Both the position numbers and the translations under genes were made by a program. Positions 54,693-63,628 of a stretch of 64,000 nucleotides of DNA are shown piece after piece. This DNA is from an uncultured delta proteobacterium (GTDB taxonomy: Bacteria; Desulfobacterota; Desulfovibrionia; Desulfovibrionales; Desulfovibrionaceae). The stretch is taken from the NCBI GenBank assembly GCA_900079685.1, contig LT599018.1, forward strand, positions 2,703,924 through 2,767,923. The letters are read 5' to 3'. The stretch's first letter is position 1. Every line of letters starts with the position of its first letter. The notes under the pieces are model-generated. The model was not told the DNA's origin, did no database searches, and saw only the letters and a list, made by a program, of their open reading frames with translations.

Positions 54693-56900
54693 TTACCCCT
54701 TCGCCTGTGAAGACGGGTCTTCGCCAGTCCGGGAGGACGGCTTCTCGCCTGGCCAGAAAGACAGCTTTTCGCGTTTGGCCCAGGCGATGAACGCCTCCGC
54801 GATGCCGTCCGGCAGCAGGCCGCCGTGGTTATGCAGATCGTGGTCCACGACGGGGCAGCCGTTTTTGTCCAGCGCGTATTGCCCCGCGCCGTTTTTGACA
54901 TAGACGTAATCGCCGGAAGCGTTTTTCCCGCTGTTTTCAGAGACCGCGAAAAAGATGGGGTAGTCGTCCCGCCTGGGGCAGAGTTTTGCATCCCATTTTT
55001 GCAAGAACAGCACGCTGGTCTTGATCCCGGTATGCGGCCTGAACGTATTGGCGTGCAGCCCCACGACGGCCAGAATCCGCGCCTTGTCCGCGATATAGTC
55101 CCGTATGTATGCATCCGTGGTGTTGTTGCAGCGTCCCTGGGGCAGAACAATGGCCATGCGCCCGCCGGGTTTGAGGAAGTCGATGTTGCGCTCGATGAAC
55201 AGGATGTCGCGGCTTACGACCGTCTGCGCCTTTTTGCCGCCCGCCTTGAAGCCGAGTTCGTAGGAATGGAGCAGGCGGCTTTCCTTGATATCCCCGGCAA
55301 AGGGCGGGTTGGCCATGAGCAGGTCAAAGGAAAACTCCTTGTCGCTGCCCGGGGTTTTGCGCAGTTTTGCCAGCCGCTCGAATGCCGTTCCGTAGGTCCG
55401 TATCCAGCGGGGATCTTTTTCCGTCTTGTCGGGCCAGCGGCCGTAATCAAGGGTGTTCAGGAAAAGGACGTTGGTTTCGCCGTGCCCGGCGATCAGGTTC
55501 ATGGTCCGCGCGATGCGGACGGTTTTTTCGTCAAAGTCGATGCCGAATATCCGGCCGGCGTCTTGCTCGTTTTTTGAAACGGAGGGTGAAACGTCGGGTG
55601 AAACGTCGGGTGAAACGTCGGGTGAAACGTCGGGTGAAACGTCGGGTGAAACGTCGGGTGAAACGTCGGGCGAAACGGCAAACAGGTCCCCGGCGAGCGC
55701 GAAGACGGTGTGGACCGGGAAGCCGCAACTGCCGGAGGCCGTATCGATCATGGATTCCCCGCGTTTGGGGTCCAGCATCTTGACGCACATGTCGATGACG
55801 TGGCGCGGGGTGAAATACTGGCCTTTTTCGCCCTTGGCGGATTTGTTGACCAGGTACTCAAAGGCCTCGTCAATGACGAGCAGGTTCGCGCTGAACAGTT
55901 TCACATCCTGCAAACTCGCGACGCAGACCGCGAGGTGGCTGTCCGACAGCGCGAAGGCATCCCCGTCCGCGAAAACGCCCTTCCACTCCTGTTTGGCTGC
56001 GTCGAACAGGGCCTGGATATCCTTTTTCAGCCCGGAATCCGTCTGCCCTTTGGCGCGGAACTCCAGGGCGCGGAAGTTTGTGTCGTCGAGCGCCTCCAGG
56101 CGCTTTTGCATCGTTTCAAAATCCCCCCGCTCTTTACCGCCAGGGAAGGCGTCTGGGGACCGGTCCAGGAACCGCGCTATGGTTTCCCTGTCTTTTTCGC
56201 TGCAAAACTCGTCGTACAGTTTTGTGAAGATAAGCTTGAACACTTCCTCAAAAACGTCAACGCCCGCATTGGCGAGCACCTCATCTTCCATTTCCAGGAT
56301 GATGCCCTTCAGCGTTTTCCGCTCCCCGGCTATGGCGTCCTTGAGGAACAGATCGCGCAAGGTGAAGCGCTCGTTGACAATATCCGCAAGCGTCTGCCCG
56401 GCCTTGGGGATGTCCGTGACGGGGCCGAACCAGGCGGGGTCCTTGCGGTGGTAGTGGGATATACGCCCGCCGTCCGTCCAGACGCCGATCGGCGCGCCGG
56501 TCGCGGCGCAGTATGATTTGAGCCGGTTCTTCCCGTCCTTGGGATGCGGCGTTTTCAGCTCGATGATGCAATAGGGGGCAGCCGGGTCGTTGGCGTCGCG
56601 GATGACGATGTCGGCCTGTTTCTTCTCCCGGCCAAAGGCGACGGGGTACTCGAACGCGATCCGGCTTTTGGCGTACCCGTAGTGCTCCATGAGCCTCACG
56701 GCGTAAAGCTGGCGGATGACCTCCACGGGTTTGAGCGCAACGTCCCTGTTACGGATGACGCAGGTGACGAACGGGAAATCCTTTCCCCTGACGGTTTTGA
56801 AAAATATCCTGCCGCGCAGGGCTTCTTTTTCTTCATGGGAGAAAAGCCGCAGCGCGTATCCGCTGCCCTTGAGAATGGTATTGAGGAGATCGTGCTGCAT
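54693..56900 (-). CDS. nuclease-methyltransferase fusion of a type I-like/IIB (BcgI-like) restriction-modification system
   Basis: A 735 aa protein. Residues about 50-150 form an HSDR_N-like domain with a PD-(D/E)xK pattern (QADIVIRD, then CIIELKTP). The middle is an HsdM-type N6-adenine methyltransferase: GEKGQYFTPRHVIDMCV, SAM motif I variant DTASGSCGFP (about 386) and catalytic NPPF (about 530). The order, nuclease then methyltransferase with a separate HsdS, matches BcgI-like type IIB enzymes; a type I methylase with an added regulatory domain is the alternative. A (VSPD)7 insertion at about 410-438 separates motif I from IFGIDFD. The C terminus has short repeated PSSR/PSSQ segments. The ribosome-binding site is weak. 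Confidence 0.85.
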   Translation of the reverse strand: MQHDLLNTILKGSGYALRLFSHEEKEALRGRIFFKTVRGKDFPFVTCVIRNRDVALKPVEVIRQLYAVRLMEHYGYAKSRIAFEYPVAFGREKKQADIVIRDANDPAAPYCIIELKTPHPKDGKNRLKSYCAATGAPIGVWTDGGRISHYHRKDPAWFGPVTDIPKAGQTLADIVNERFTLRDLFLKDAIAGERKTLKGIILEMEDEVLANAGVDVFEEVFKLIFTKLYDEFCSEKDRETIARFLDRSPDAFPGGKERGDFETMQKRLEALDDTNFRALEFRAKGQTDSGLKKDIQALFDAAKQEWKGVFADGDAFALSDSHLAVCVASLQDVKLFSANLLVIDEAFEYLVNKSAKGEKGQYFTPRHVIDMCVKMLDPKRGESMIDTASGSCGFPVHTVFALAGDLFAVSPDVSPDVSPDVSPDVSPDVSPDVSPDVSPSVSKNEQDAGRIFGIDFDEKTVRIARTMNLIAGHGETNVLFLNTLDYGRWPDKTEKDPRWIRTYGTAFERLAKLRKTPGSDKEFSFDLLMANPPFAGDIKESRLLHSYELGFKAGGKKAQTVVSRDILFIERNIDFLKPGGRMAIVLPQGRCNNTTDAYIRDYIADKARILAVVGLHANTFRPHTGIKTSVLFLQKWDAKLCPRRDDYPIFFAVSENSGKNASGDYVYVKNGAGQYALDKNGCPVVDHDLHNHGGLLPDGIAEAFIAWAKREKLSFWPGEKPSSRTGEDPSSQAKG
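55575..55676. repeat. 12 bp minisatellite encoding (VSPD)n inside the methyltransferase
   Basis: Seven identical units of TGAAACGTCGGG on the plus strand (about 55587-55670) with degenerate units at each end. On the coding minus strand each unit reads Val-Ser-Pro-Asp. The unit length is a multiple of three, so copy-number changes keep the frame but alter linker length close to the SAM-binding motif. Replication slippage is likely. Confidence 0.95.
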
Positions 56901-56923
56901 CTGCCCGTCCGGCCGGTTGAGGG

Positions 56924-56945
56924 ACCGGGGGGCGGGCCCCCCGGT
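56924..56945 (-). terminator. hairpin between TRAP operon 4 and the restriction-modification genes
   Basis: ACCGGGGGG (56924-56932) pairs with 56937-56945 around CGGG. It lies 20 nt past dctM; no T-run follows. Confidence 0.55.
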
Positions 56946-56966
56946 GTTAGCGTGCGCGGTATCTCC

Positions 56967-58229
56967 TTAGAAAATTATCCAGGGAAAGAATACGGGGATA
57001 TAGACGTAGATCAGGAACATCAGGATCAGGCCCAGGAGATAGGGAACGACCGCTTTTGCGATGCGCTCTATCGGCATTCCCGTGATACTCGACGCCACGA
57101 ACAGGTTGATGGCGACCGGCGGCGTTACCATGCCGATGGCGATCCCCACCGTGAACAAGATGCCGAAATGGACAAGGTCGATGCCGATCAGCCTGACGAG
57201 AGGGAGAAAGACCGGCGTGAGCAGAATAACCGCCGACGAGGTTTCCATGAAAATGCCGGCGATGAGGATGATGACGGACATCAGGAACAGGATGACATAG
57301 CGGTCGCTGGAGAAGCTGAGGACCATCTGGGCGACGGTTTCCGGAATTTTCCAGTTGGCGAGCACCCAGCCGAAGATCCCGCTGCAGGCGATGATGATCA
57401 TGATGACGGCGGATGTTCTGGCGCTTCCCAAAATGATTGTGCCGAGTTCCTTGAACGAAAGGTCCCGGTAAATCAAAAAGGAAACCCAGACAGCGTAGAT
57501 GACGGCCACCGCCGCCGCTTCGGACGGCGTAAACTGGCCGGAAAAAATACCGCCCAGGATGATGAGGGGCATCAAAATGCCCCAGATGGCCGGCGCGAAG
57601 CTTTTCACCACGTTCTTGAAAGAGAACGGCGCGCCTTTGGGGTAATTTCGCTTGTAGGCCTGCCGCAGCGCAATGGCGATAAGGACGCCGCCCATCATGA
57701 AGCCGGGAATAAACCCGTTCTGGAACAAACGCGTCACGCTCTGGTCCGCGATGACCGCATACAGCACCATGGGCACGGACGGCGGTATGACGACCCCGAT
57801 ACACCCGGCCGATGCGATAAGCGCGGCGGCGGACTCCGGGTGATAGTTCCTTTTTTTCAGCTCCGGTATCAGCGTCGCGCCGACCGCGGCCGTCGTTGCC
57901 GCGCCGGATCCGGATATGGCCGCGAAAAACATCCCGGCTACCACGGAAACCGCGGAAAGAGCGCCCCGCATCTGGCCCATCAGGGACTCGGCGAACTCCA
58001 CGAGTTTTTTGGAAATGGTGCCCCGCGCCAGGAGGTCGCCCGCCAGGATGAAAAAGGGCACCGCGACCAGCGGGAACGAATCCGTTGCCGCGAACATGCG
58101 CTGCACGATCAGGATAAGGGGCACGTCGCCGACGATCAAAACGACGGTCGCCGCGATGGCCACGGAAAATGCGATGGGAACGCCGAGGGCGAGAAGCCCC
58201 AGAAAGGCCGCGAACAGGATAACGGTCAT
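56967..58229 (-). CDS. dctM: TRAP transporter large permease (system 4)
   Basis: A 420 aa DctM protein with AAISGSGAATTAAVGATLIP (about 108), GVVIPPSVPMVLYAV, TPSEAAAVAVIYAVWV and GMVTPPVAINLFVASS near the C terminus. It overlaps dctQ by 4 nt. The permease of TRAP operon 4 probably moves the substrate bound by the DctP at 58811-59800; the upstream ilvD and GntR genes suggest a regulated acid. Confidence 0.96.
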   Translation of the reverse strand: MTVILFAAFLGLLALGVPIAFSVAIAATVVLIVGDVPLILIVQRMFAATDSFPLVAVPFFILAGDLLARGTISKKLVEFAESLMGQMRGALSAVSVVAGMFFAAISGSGAATTAAVGATLIPELKKRNYHPESAAALIASAGCIGVVIPPSVPMVLYAVIADQSVTRLFQNGFIPGFMMGGVLIAIALRQAYKRNYPKGAPFSFKNVVKSFAPAIWGILMPLIILGGIFSGQFTPSEAAAVAVIYAVWVSFLIYRDLSFKELGTIILGSARTSAVIMIIIACSGIFGWVLANWKIPETVAQMVLSFSSDRYVILFLMSVIILIAGIFMETSSAVILLTPVFLPLVRLIGIDLVHFGILFTVGIAIGMVTPPVAINLFVASSITGMPIERIAKAVVPYLLGLILMFLIYVYIPVFFPWIIF

Positions 58230-58729
58230 GCCGCGCCCCCTTCATTGCCGCCGCCTTCGGGAAGCATTTTTAAAAGAAGATCCACCACGTGCAAGGCCAG
58301 TATGCCGCACCCGACGGGTATGGCGAGATAGACCCAGCTCATGGGTATGCGCAGCGCCGCGGAAAGCTGACGGGACTGCATGCCCATGTAATCGATGCCG
58401 TATATGACGGCGGCAATGCAAAACGCGGCGCACAGCAGGTGGCAGCACACGTGCATCGTTTTTTGGCAGGATTCCGGGAAAAGAGCCCGGACGATCGTCA
58501 CATTGATATGCCCGGACCGGCGATACACGCAGCTCGCGCCGAGAAACGTGGCCCAGACCATAAGATAGCGGGTCAATTCCTCACTCCAGGCGAGCGCGGT
58601 AAACCAAATACGGCATGCGATCTGTAAGCCGGTCATCACGACCATGGCGGCCAGACAAAAGACGCACGCCGCTCCACAAGCGTAATCCAGAAGCTCGCTC
58701 AGTTTGTGGAACGCTTTCACGACGGCCAT
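58226..58729 (-). CDS. dctQ: TRAP transporter small permease (system 4)
   Basis: A 167 aa DctQ protein with four helices and the core WSEELTRYLMVWATFLGASC (about 57-76), then RRSGHINVTIV. GAGGAG precedes the ATG. It lies 81 nt behind dctP with a palindromic stem in between, and is coupled to dctM. Confidence 0.93.
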   Translation of the reverse strand: MAVVKAFHKLSELLDYACGAACVFCLAAMVVMTGLQIACRIWFTALAWSEELTRYLMVWATFLGASCVYRRSGHINVTIVRALFPESCQKTMHVCCHLLCAAFCIAAVIYGIDYMGMQSRQLSAALRIPMSWVYLAIPVGCGILALHVVDLLLKMLPEGGGNEGGAA

Positions 58730-58772
58730 AAAAATCTCCTCAAAGGTCGGTGAACCGTGGCGCGGGACAAAA

Positions 58773-58798
58773 GGGAGCGGCGCGTACGCGCCGCTCCC
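58773..58798 (-). terminator. stem-loop between dctP and dctQ (system 4)
   Basis: GGGAGCGGCGCG (58773-58784) and its complement (58787-58798) form a perfect 26 bp palindrome. No T-run follows. It is comparable to the stems at the dctP-dctQ junctions of systems 2 and 3. Confidence 0.55.
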
Positions 58799-58810
58799 CT
58801 GGAATGGGTC

Positions 58811-59800
58811 TTATTTCGGTGTTGCGGCCTGGATCTGCTTAAGCGCCTCGGCAAACGCGGGGTACTTGGCGTAAACGCTTTGCACGCCGGCCTTGAAGCT
58901 GTCGAGGTCCGGGTCTTCCACGATTTCCATGCCGTTTTTCTTGAGGTTCGCCATCTGCTGGGCTTCGTTGTCCGCAACCCAGGCGCGTTCGTACACGGCG
59001 GCTTCCTGAGCGGCGTCCTTCACGATTTTCTGCACGTCGGCGGGGAGCTTGCTGAATACGCGTCCGCTCATGGTGAAGATGGCCGCGGCGTAGGCGTGGC
59101 GGGTCATGGTCACATACTTCTGCGATTCCCACAGCTTGAAGGCGTGGATGACGTTCACGGGGTTTTCCTGGCCTTCAATGGTGCCCTGCTGCAACGCGGT
59201 CAGGGTTTCCGTCCAGGCCATGGGCACGGCGTTCACCCCGAGCGCCTTGAAGGTATTGGTGTACACTTCGTTTTCCATGACGCGGATCTTGAGGCCCTTG
59301 ATGTCGGCGGCGGTTTTCACCGGGCGCACGCTGTTGGTCAGGTTGCGGAAGCCGCGTTCGGCGTAGGCGAGGCCCTTGATGCCGACGGTGTCGAGCTTGG
59401 CGAGGATGGCCTGGCCGAGTTCGCCGTCCAGAACCGCGTAGGCGTGGGCGTTGTTTTTGAAGATGAAGGGCAGGTCGAGCACGCCGAATTCCGGCACAAA
59501 GTTCACGAAAGGACCGCTGGTGATAAGGCCCATGTCCATGGTGCCCATCTGCATGCCTTCCAGCATGGTGCGCTCGTCGCCAAGGGCGGCGTTGGGGTAA
59601 ATCTCAATGGCATACGCGCCGTTGGTGCGTTCCTTGACGATCTCCGCGAATTTCAGGGCCGCTACCTGGAAGCTGTCCTGTTCGTTGACCGTGTGGCCGA
59701 GTTTGATCACTTTGGGAGCCGCAATGGCGGCGGTGGCGAAGAGCAGGGCCGCGAGCGTCACCGTCATGGCGAGGGAAGCGAAGCGAGTAAAGCCTTTCAT
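58811..59800 (-). CDS. dctP: TRAP transporter substrate-binding protein (system 4)
   Basis: A 329 aa protein. Signal peptide about 1-28 (ending ATAAIA/APK). HTVNEQDSFQVAALKFAEIV, LITSGPFVNFVPEFGVLDLPFIF (quoted in part: PEFGVLDLPF near 113) and DIKGLKIRVMENEVY with the ligand Arg (about 168) are typical DctP features. The ATG at 59800 follows AAGGAG. It lies 160 nt downstream of ilvD on the same strand. Closest by pattern to C4-dicarboxylate or sugar-acid binders; the substrate is not known. Confidence 0.95.
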   Translation of the reverse strand: MKGFTRFASLAMTVTLAALLFATAAIAAPKVIKLGHTVNEQDSFQVAALKFAEIVKERTNGAYAIEIYPNAALGDERTMLEGMQMGTMDMGLITSGPFVNFVPEFGVLDLPFIFKNNAHAYAVLDGELGQAILAKLDTVGIKGLAYAERGFRNLTNSVRPVKTAADIKGLKIRVMENEVYTNTFKALGVNAVPMAWTETLTALQQGTIEGQENPVNVIHAFKLWESQKYVTMTRHAYAAAIFTMSGRVFSKLPADVQKIVKDAAQEAAVYERAWVADNEAQQMANLKKNGMEIVEDPDLDSFKAGVQSVYAKYPAFAEALKQIQAATPK

Positions 59801-59884
59801 GTCAAAAACTCCTTGGCAAGTGAGATGTTGCCGGCCAGCGGGACCCCTGGCCGGGACAGAAAAAAACGTTTCCCGGCAATCCCG

Positions 59885-59953
59885 GGGCATTCCGCCGTTG
59901 GAATGCCCGCGAGGGCTGCCGTTGCTCCGGGCGCGGCCGCTTCCGGCCGCGCC
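59885..59953 (-). terminator. two hairpins between ilvD and dctP
   Basis: Hairpin A: GGGCATTCC (59885-59893) with 59900-59908. Hairpin B: GGCGCGGCC (59930-59938) with 59945-59953. No U-tract follows, so readthrough from ilvD into dctP is possible. Confidence 0.45.
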
Positions 59954-59960
59954 GCATCCG

Positions 59961-61625
59961 TCATTCATCGGCAAACACCGCGCCCGTGTTGGCGGACGTC
60001 ACCAGGCGGCGGTACCGTTTGAGGTACCCGTCGGGAACGGGCTTGATGACCGGTTTCCAGGATGCCCGGCGTTTGGAGAGAGTATCATTGTCCACAAGAA
60101 GGTCCAATTTATTGTTGGGGATGTCGATACTGACCGTATCCCCTTCCTGGATAAGGCCTATGACGCCGCCGGCGGCCGCTTCCGGCGAAATATGGCCGAT
60201 GGAGGCGCCGCGGGAGGCGCCGGAGAAGCGGCCGTCCGTGATGAGGGCCACGCTGTTGTCCAGCCCCATGCCGGCGAGCGCGGAGGTCGGGGACAGCATT
60301 TCCCGCATGCCGGGGCCGCCCTTGGGGCCTTCGTAGCGGATGACGATGACGTCGCCTGCCTTGATCTTCCCGGCGAGCAGGGCGGTAACGCAGTCTTCCT
60401 CGCTGTCGAAGACCCTGGCCGGGCCTTTGTGGACCATCATTTCAGGCAGCACGGCGCCCTTTTTCACAACCGCGCCGTCCGGAGCGATATTGCCCCACAG
60501 GATGGCGAGGCCGCCGTCGGGCGAGTACGCGGTTTCCTTCGAGCGGATGATGTCCGGGTCCTTGACCGTGCAGTTTTTGATGTTCTCGCCCACGGTTTTG
60601 CCGGTGGCGGTGATGCAGTTCGTCTTAAGCAGGCCGTAGTCGGCGAGAAGCCCCAGCACCGCCTGGACGCCGCCCGCGATGTCGAGGTCCGCGAGGCTGG
60701 TGGAACCGGCCGGGCTGAGTTTCGTCAGATGGGGGGTGGCCTTGCTGATGGCGTTGATGTCCGCGAGGTCCATCTTGATGCCCGCTTCGTGCGCGATGGC
60801 CGGCAGGTGCAGGACGGTGTTTGAGGAACAGCCGAGCGCCATGTCCGCCGTCAGCGCGTTATGGAGAGAGTCGGGGGTAATGATGTCGCGGGGCCGGATG
60901 TTCTTTTCAAGCAGTTCCATGATTTGCATGCCCGCCTGCTTGGCAAGGCGGATGCGCCTGGCGCTGACGGCGGGGATGGAACCGTTGCCGGGCAGGCCCA
61001 TGCCCACAACCTCGGTCATGCAGTTCATGGAGTTCGCCGTGAACATGCCCGCGCACGAACCGCAGCCGGGACAGGCGTTTTCTTCAACGTCCATGACCTG
61101 CTCGGGAGTGAGTTTGCCCATGCCGGCGGTGCCCACGGCCTCGAACGCGTTGGACAGGGTGATTTTTTTCCCGTCGGCAAGGCCGGCCATCATGGGGCCG
61201 CCGCTCACGAAAATACTGGGGATGTTCAGCCGGAGGGCGGCCATCAGCATGCCGGGAACGATCTTGTCGCAGTTGGGGACAAAGACCAGGGCGTCAAACG
61301 GATGGGCCATGGCCATGATTTCCACGGAGTCGGCGATGTGCTCGCGGCTGATAAGCGAGTAGCGCATGCCGTCGTGCCCCATGGCGATGCCGTCGCACAC
61401 GCCGATGGCCGGGAAGGCGAGCGGCGTGCCCCCCGCCATGCGGACCCCGGCTTTAACCGCATCCACAATGCTGTTCAGGTGCACGTGGCCGGGAATAATG
61501 TCGTTCTGTGCGTTGACGATGCCGATAATGGGGCGGCGAAGCTCCTCATCCGTGAGCCCCGCCGCCTTGAAGAGCGAACGGTGGGGAATACGGGTGATGC
61601 CGGCCTTCATTTGGTCACTGCGCAT
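59961..61625 (-). CDS. ilvD: dihydroxy-acid dehydratase
   Basis: A 554 aa Fe-S dehydratase of canonical IlvD type: [16 protein letters not shown] (about 35), [15 protein letters not shown] (Cys ligand, about 118), [18 protein letters not shown] (about 185-202) and [16 protein letters not shown] (about 430). It dehydrates 2,3-dihydroxy-isovalerate and 2,3-dihydroxy-3-methylvalerate in branched-chain amino acid synthesis. The ATG follows GAGGAGG. Its position before a TRAP operon and opposite a GntR regulator is unusual for ilvD and might mean a catabolic use. No other ilv gene is present. Confidence 0.9.
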   Translation of the reverse strand: MRSDQMKAGITRIPHRSLFKAAGLTDEELRRPIIGIVNAQNDIIPGHVHLNSIVDAVKAGVRMAGGTPLAFPAIGVCDGIAMGHDGMRYSLISREHIADSVEIMAMAHPFDALVFVPNCDKIVPGMLMAALRLNIPSIFVSGGPMMAGLADGKKITLSNAFEAVGTAGMGKLTPEQVMDVEENACPGCGSCAGMFTANSMNCMTEVVGMGLPGNGSIPAVSARRIRLAKQAGMQIMELLEKNIRPRDIITPDSLHNALTADMALGCSSNTVLHLPAIAHEAGIKMDLADINAISKATPHLTKLSPAGSTSLADLDIAGGVQAVLGLLADYGLLKTNCITATGKTVGENIKNCTVKDPDIIRSKETAYSPDGGLAILWGNIAPDGAVVKKGAVLPEMMVHKGPARVFDSEEDCVTALLAGKIKAGDVIVIRYEGPKGGPGMREMLSPTSALAGMGLDNSVALITDGRFSGASRGASIGHISPEAAAGGVIGLIQEGDTVSIDIPNNKLDLLVDNDTLSKRRASWKPVIKPVPDGYLKRYRRLVTSANTGAVFADE

Positions 61626-61858
61626 GCATTGCCTCCTCTATGTTGTATGATGTCTTACATATTGTCCGATGTGGAAAAATCATATTGCATTTATTGCCGA
61701 AATATCCTAAAAAAACCAAGAATGTCAACGCCTTTTCTTTTTTGGATAAGGTGTGATAACGTGTCAAAAATAATAAGAAATCGCATTATTTTTCACTGCA
61801 AGCAGCAAGACATGCTCAATTTTTGCAAAGAGGAATGACCACCTCTTGAGGAGAATTC
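61626..61858. promoter_or_regulatory. divergent promoter region with possible GntR operator
   Basis: 233 bp between ilvD (minus) and the GntR gene (plus). Near 61641-61661 the sequence TGTTGTATGATGTCTTACATA contains an imperfect TATG/CATA dyad of the kind bound by FCD-type GntR proteins, about 20 nt from the ilvD start. The rest is AT-rich and probably holds both promoters. Confidence 0.4.
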
Positions 61859-62542
61859 ATGTCGGAATTTGTCACTGTCTCCACGAACGTGGCCAGGCGT
61901 ATCAGCGACCGGATCCTTCTGGAAAAACTGTATGCGGCCAACGAGAAGCTGCCCAACGAGCATGAGCTGGCCCAGGAGCTTGGGGTAAGCCGGACCAGCA
62001 TCCGTGAAGCGGTGAAAACCCTCGTCGCCCGGGGCCTTTTGCGCGTTGAGCGCGGGCGGGGCACCTTTGTGGCCCCGCACCCCCATTCCCAGGACGATCC
62101 CTTTGGCGTCGCGCATCTTGAAGATCAAAAAAAACTGGCGGCCCAGTGGTTTGAAATGCGCCTGATTATGGAGCCGAGCATTGTGCGGCTGACCTGCGAG
62201 CGCGCAACCGACGAAGAAATCCGGACCATCCTGGAAACGGAAAAAGAATCCGCCGCCATCATCGAACAAAACAAGGACTTCAGCCACGCGGACCAAAAAT
62301 TCCACGCGGCCATCGCCAAGGCGGCGCATAACGATATCATCGAGCGCATGATTCCCGCCATCACCAACGCCATTCAGGATATTCTGCGCACCTCGGTTTA
62401 CTCGGGCAGCCAGGAACGTTCGCGCGAAAACGCGCTGATCAACCACCGCATGATCGCGCGGTTCATCGAACAGCGGGACGCGGAGGGCGGGGCCATGGCC
62501 ATGTACTACCATATCAGGAAGGGCATGCTGGATCTGCGCTGA
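61859..62542 (+). CDS. GntR-family (FCD domain) transcriptional regulator
   Basis: A 227 aa FadR-type regulator. The winged helix spans about 8-75 (LPNEHELAQELGVSRTSIREAV, then VERGRGTFV). The FCD domain spans about 90-220 with the metal-ligand-like FHAAIAKAAHN (about 143) and NHRMIARFI (about 203). GAGGAG precedes the ATG. It is divergent from ilvD-dctPQM and most likely controls it in response to the transported acid or a derivative. Confidence 0.92.
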   Translation: MSEFVTVSTNVARRISDRILLEKLYAANEKLPNEHELAQELGVSRTSIREAVKTLVARGLLRVERGRGTFVAPHPHSQDDPFGVAHLEDQKKLAAQWFEMRLIMEPSIVRLTCERATDEEIRTILETEKESAAIIEQNKDFSHADQKFHAAIAKAAHNDIIERMIPAITNAIQDILRTSVYSGSQERSRENALINHRMIARFIEQRDAEGGAMAMYYHIRKGMLDLR

Positions 62543-62708
62543 GGCTCCGGGCCGGTTCCGCCCTTTACAACGGTTGCAAGGAGGCATAGGACGGATGCGA
62601 TACGCTCCGGCGGCGCGGGTTCGCTCCGCTGCCGGGGAGGCGCCCCGCACGTTGCCGCGGCAGGCGTGAACGGTAAATCCGGCCGATTTGGCCGGTCAGC
62701 GGGGAGTC

Positions 62709-63611
62709 ATGGCGGGATCCGGAGAACTGGCGGCTATCTGCACGGCAGCTTCATGGGGCGTGGCCAGCCAGATCAACAGCGCCGTCGCCCGCAGGACCGG
62801 GGCAACGAGCCTTGCCTTGCTGCGCCTGCCGTACATGGCCGTGCTGTGCGGGATCTTGTGCCTGATATTCAACGCGGAGGCCGCCGTCAGCCTGAAGGCG
62901 GCTTTGCTGCTTTCCCTGTCCGGCTTCCTGGGCCTGGCGATGGGAGACGTGCTGCTGTACCGCTCCATCCTGATTATCGGGCCGACCATGGGCATCCTCA
63001 TGCTCTCCTTAAGCTCCAGTCTTACCGCTGTCATCGGCTGGCTGTTCTTGGGCGAAGCTCTGCCGTTGCAGGCGGTTTTCGGGATATGCCTCACCCTTGC
63101 GGGGGTGACCGTCGTGGTGCTTGAGCACAGCGAAAGCATCCTGATGCCGGGGCAGGCCGTGCCGCAGGGCAGGCAGCTGGCCTTGGGCGTCGGCCTGGCC
63201 GGGGCGGCGGCCTGCGGGCTGGCGGTCGCGTACGTGGCGCAACGGATGGCCATGCAGACCGGCGTGCAGCCGCTCTGGGCAGGTTTTATCCGGATAGCCG
63301 GCGGCGGCGGGGCCCTGTGGGCCATCGGCATTGTAACCGGCTGGAGCGGGGCGGCGGTACGGACTTTCGCGGCGCAGCCCACAGCCCGGTGGATGCTGCT
63401 GGTGAGCTGCTCGGCGGGCTCGCTCGGCGTATGGGGCGCCAGTTATGCGCTTGCCCATGCCCCGGCCGGGGTTGCCGCGACGCTTATCGGCCTGCAACCC
63501 ATCGTCGTGGCCTGTATCGGGGCCGCCTGGTACCGCCGGAAGCTTTCGTCCAGGGTGGTCTGCGGCTCCCTTGTCGCCTTCACGGGCACGGCGCTCGTGT
63601 GTCTGCGCTGA
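62709..63611 (+). CDS. EamA/DMT-superfamily transporter
   Basis: A 300 aa protein with about ten helices. First EamA repeat: SWGVASQINSAVARRTG and LGLAMGDVLLYRS; second from about 155. It is a distinct subtype from the other two DMT transporters here. The ATG at 62709 has GCGGGGA just upstream; an ATG seven codons earlier is an alternative. The substrate is unknown. Confidence 0.83.
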   Translation: MAGSGELAAICTAASWGVASQINSAVARRTGATSLALLRLPYMAVLCGILCLIFNAEAAVSLKAALLLSLSGFLGLAMGDVLLYRSILIIGPTMGILMLSLSSSLTAVIGWLFLGEALPLQAVFGICLTLAGVTVVVLEHSESILMPGQAVPQGRQLALGVGLAGAAACGLAVAYVAQRMAMQTGVQPLWAGFIRIAGGGGALWAIGIVTGWSGAAVRTFAAQPTARWMLLVSCSAGSLGVWGASYALAHAPAGVAATLIGLQPIVVACIGAAWYRRKLSSRVVCGSLVAFTGTALVCLR

Positions 63612-63628
63612 ATCCGGCCGCCGCGTTC

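Noticed and set aside
55575-55676. CRISPR array
   Set aside because: The units are contiguous 12-mers without spacers and lie in a coding frame.
55453-56454. Plus-strand open frame containing a (GETS)n repeat
   Set aside because: It is the antisense of the 12 bp minisatellite in the methyltransferase; the minus strand has the real conserved domain.
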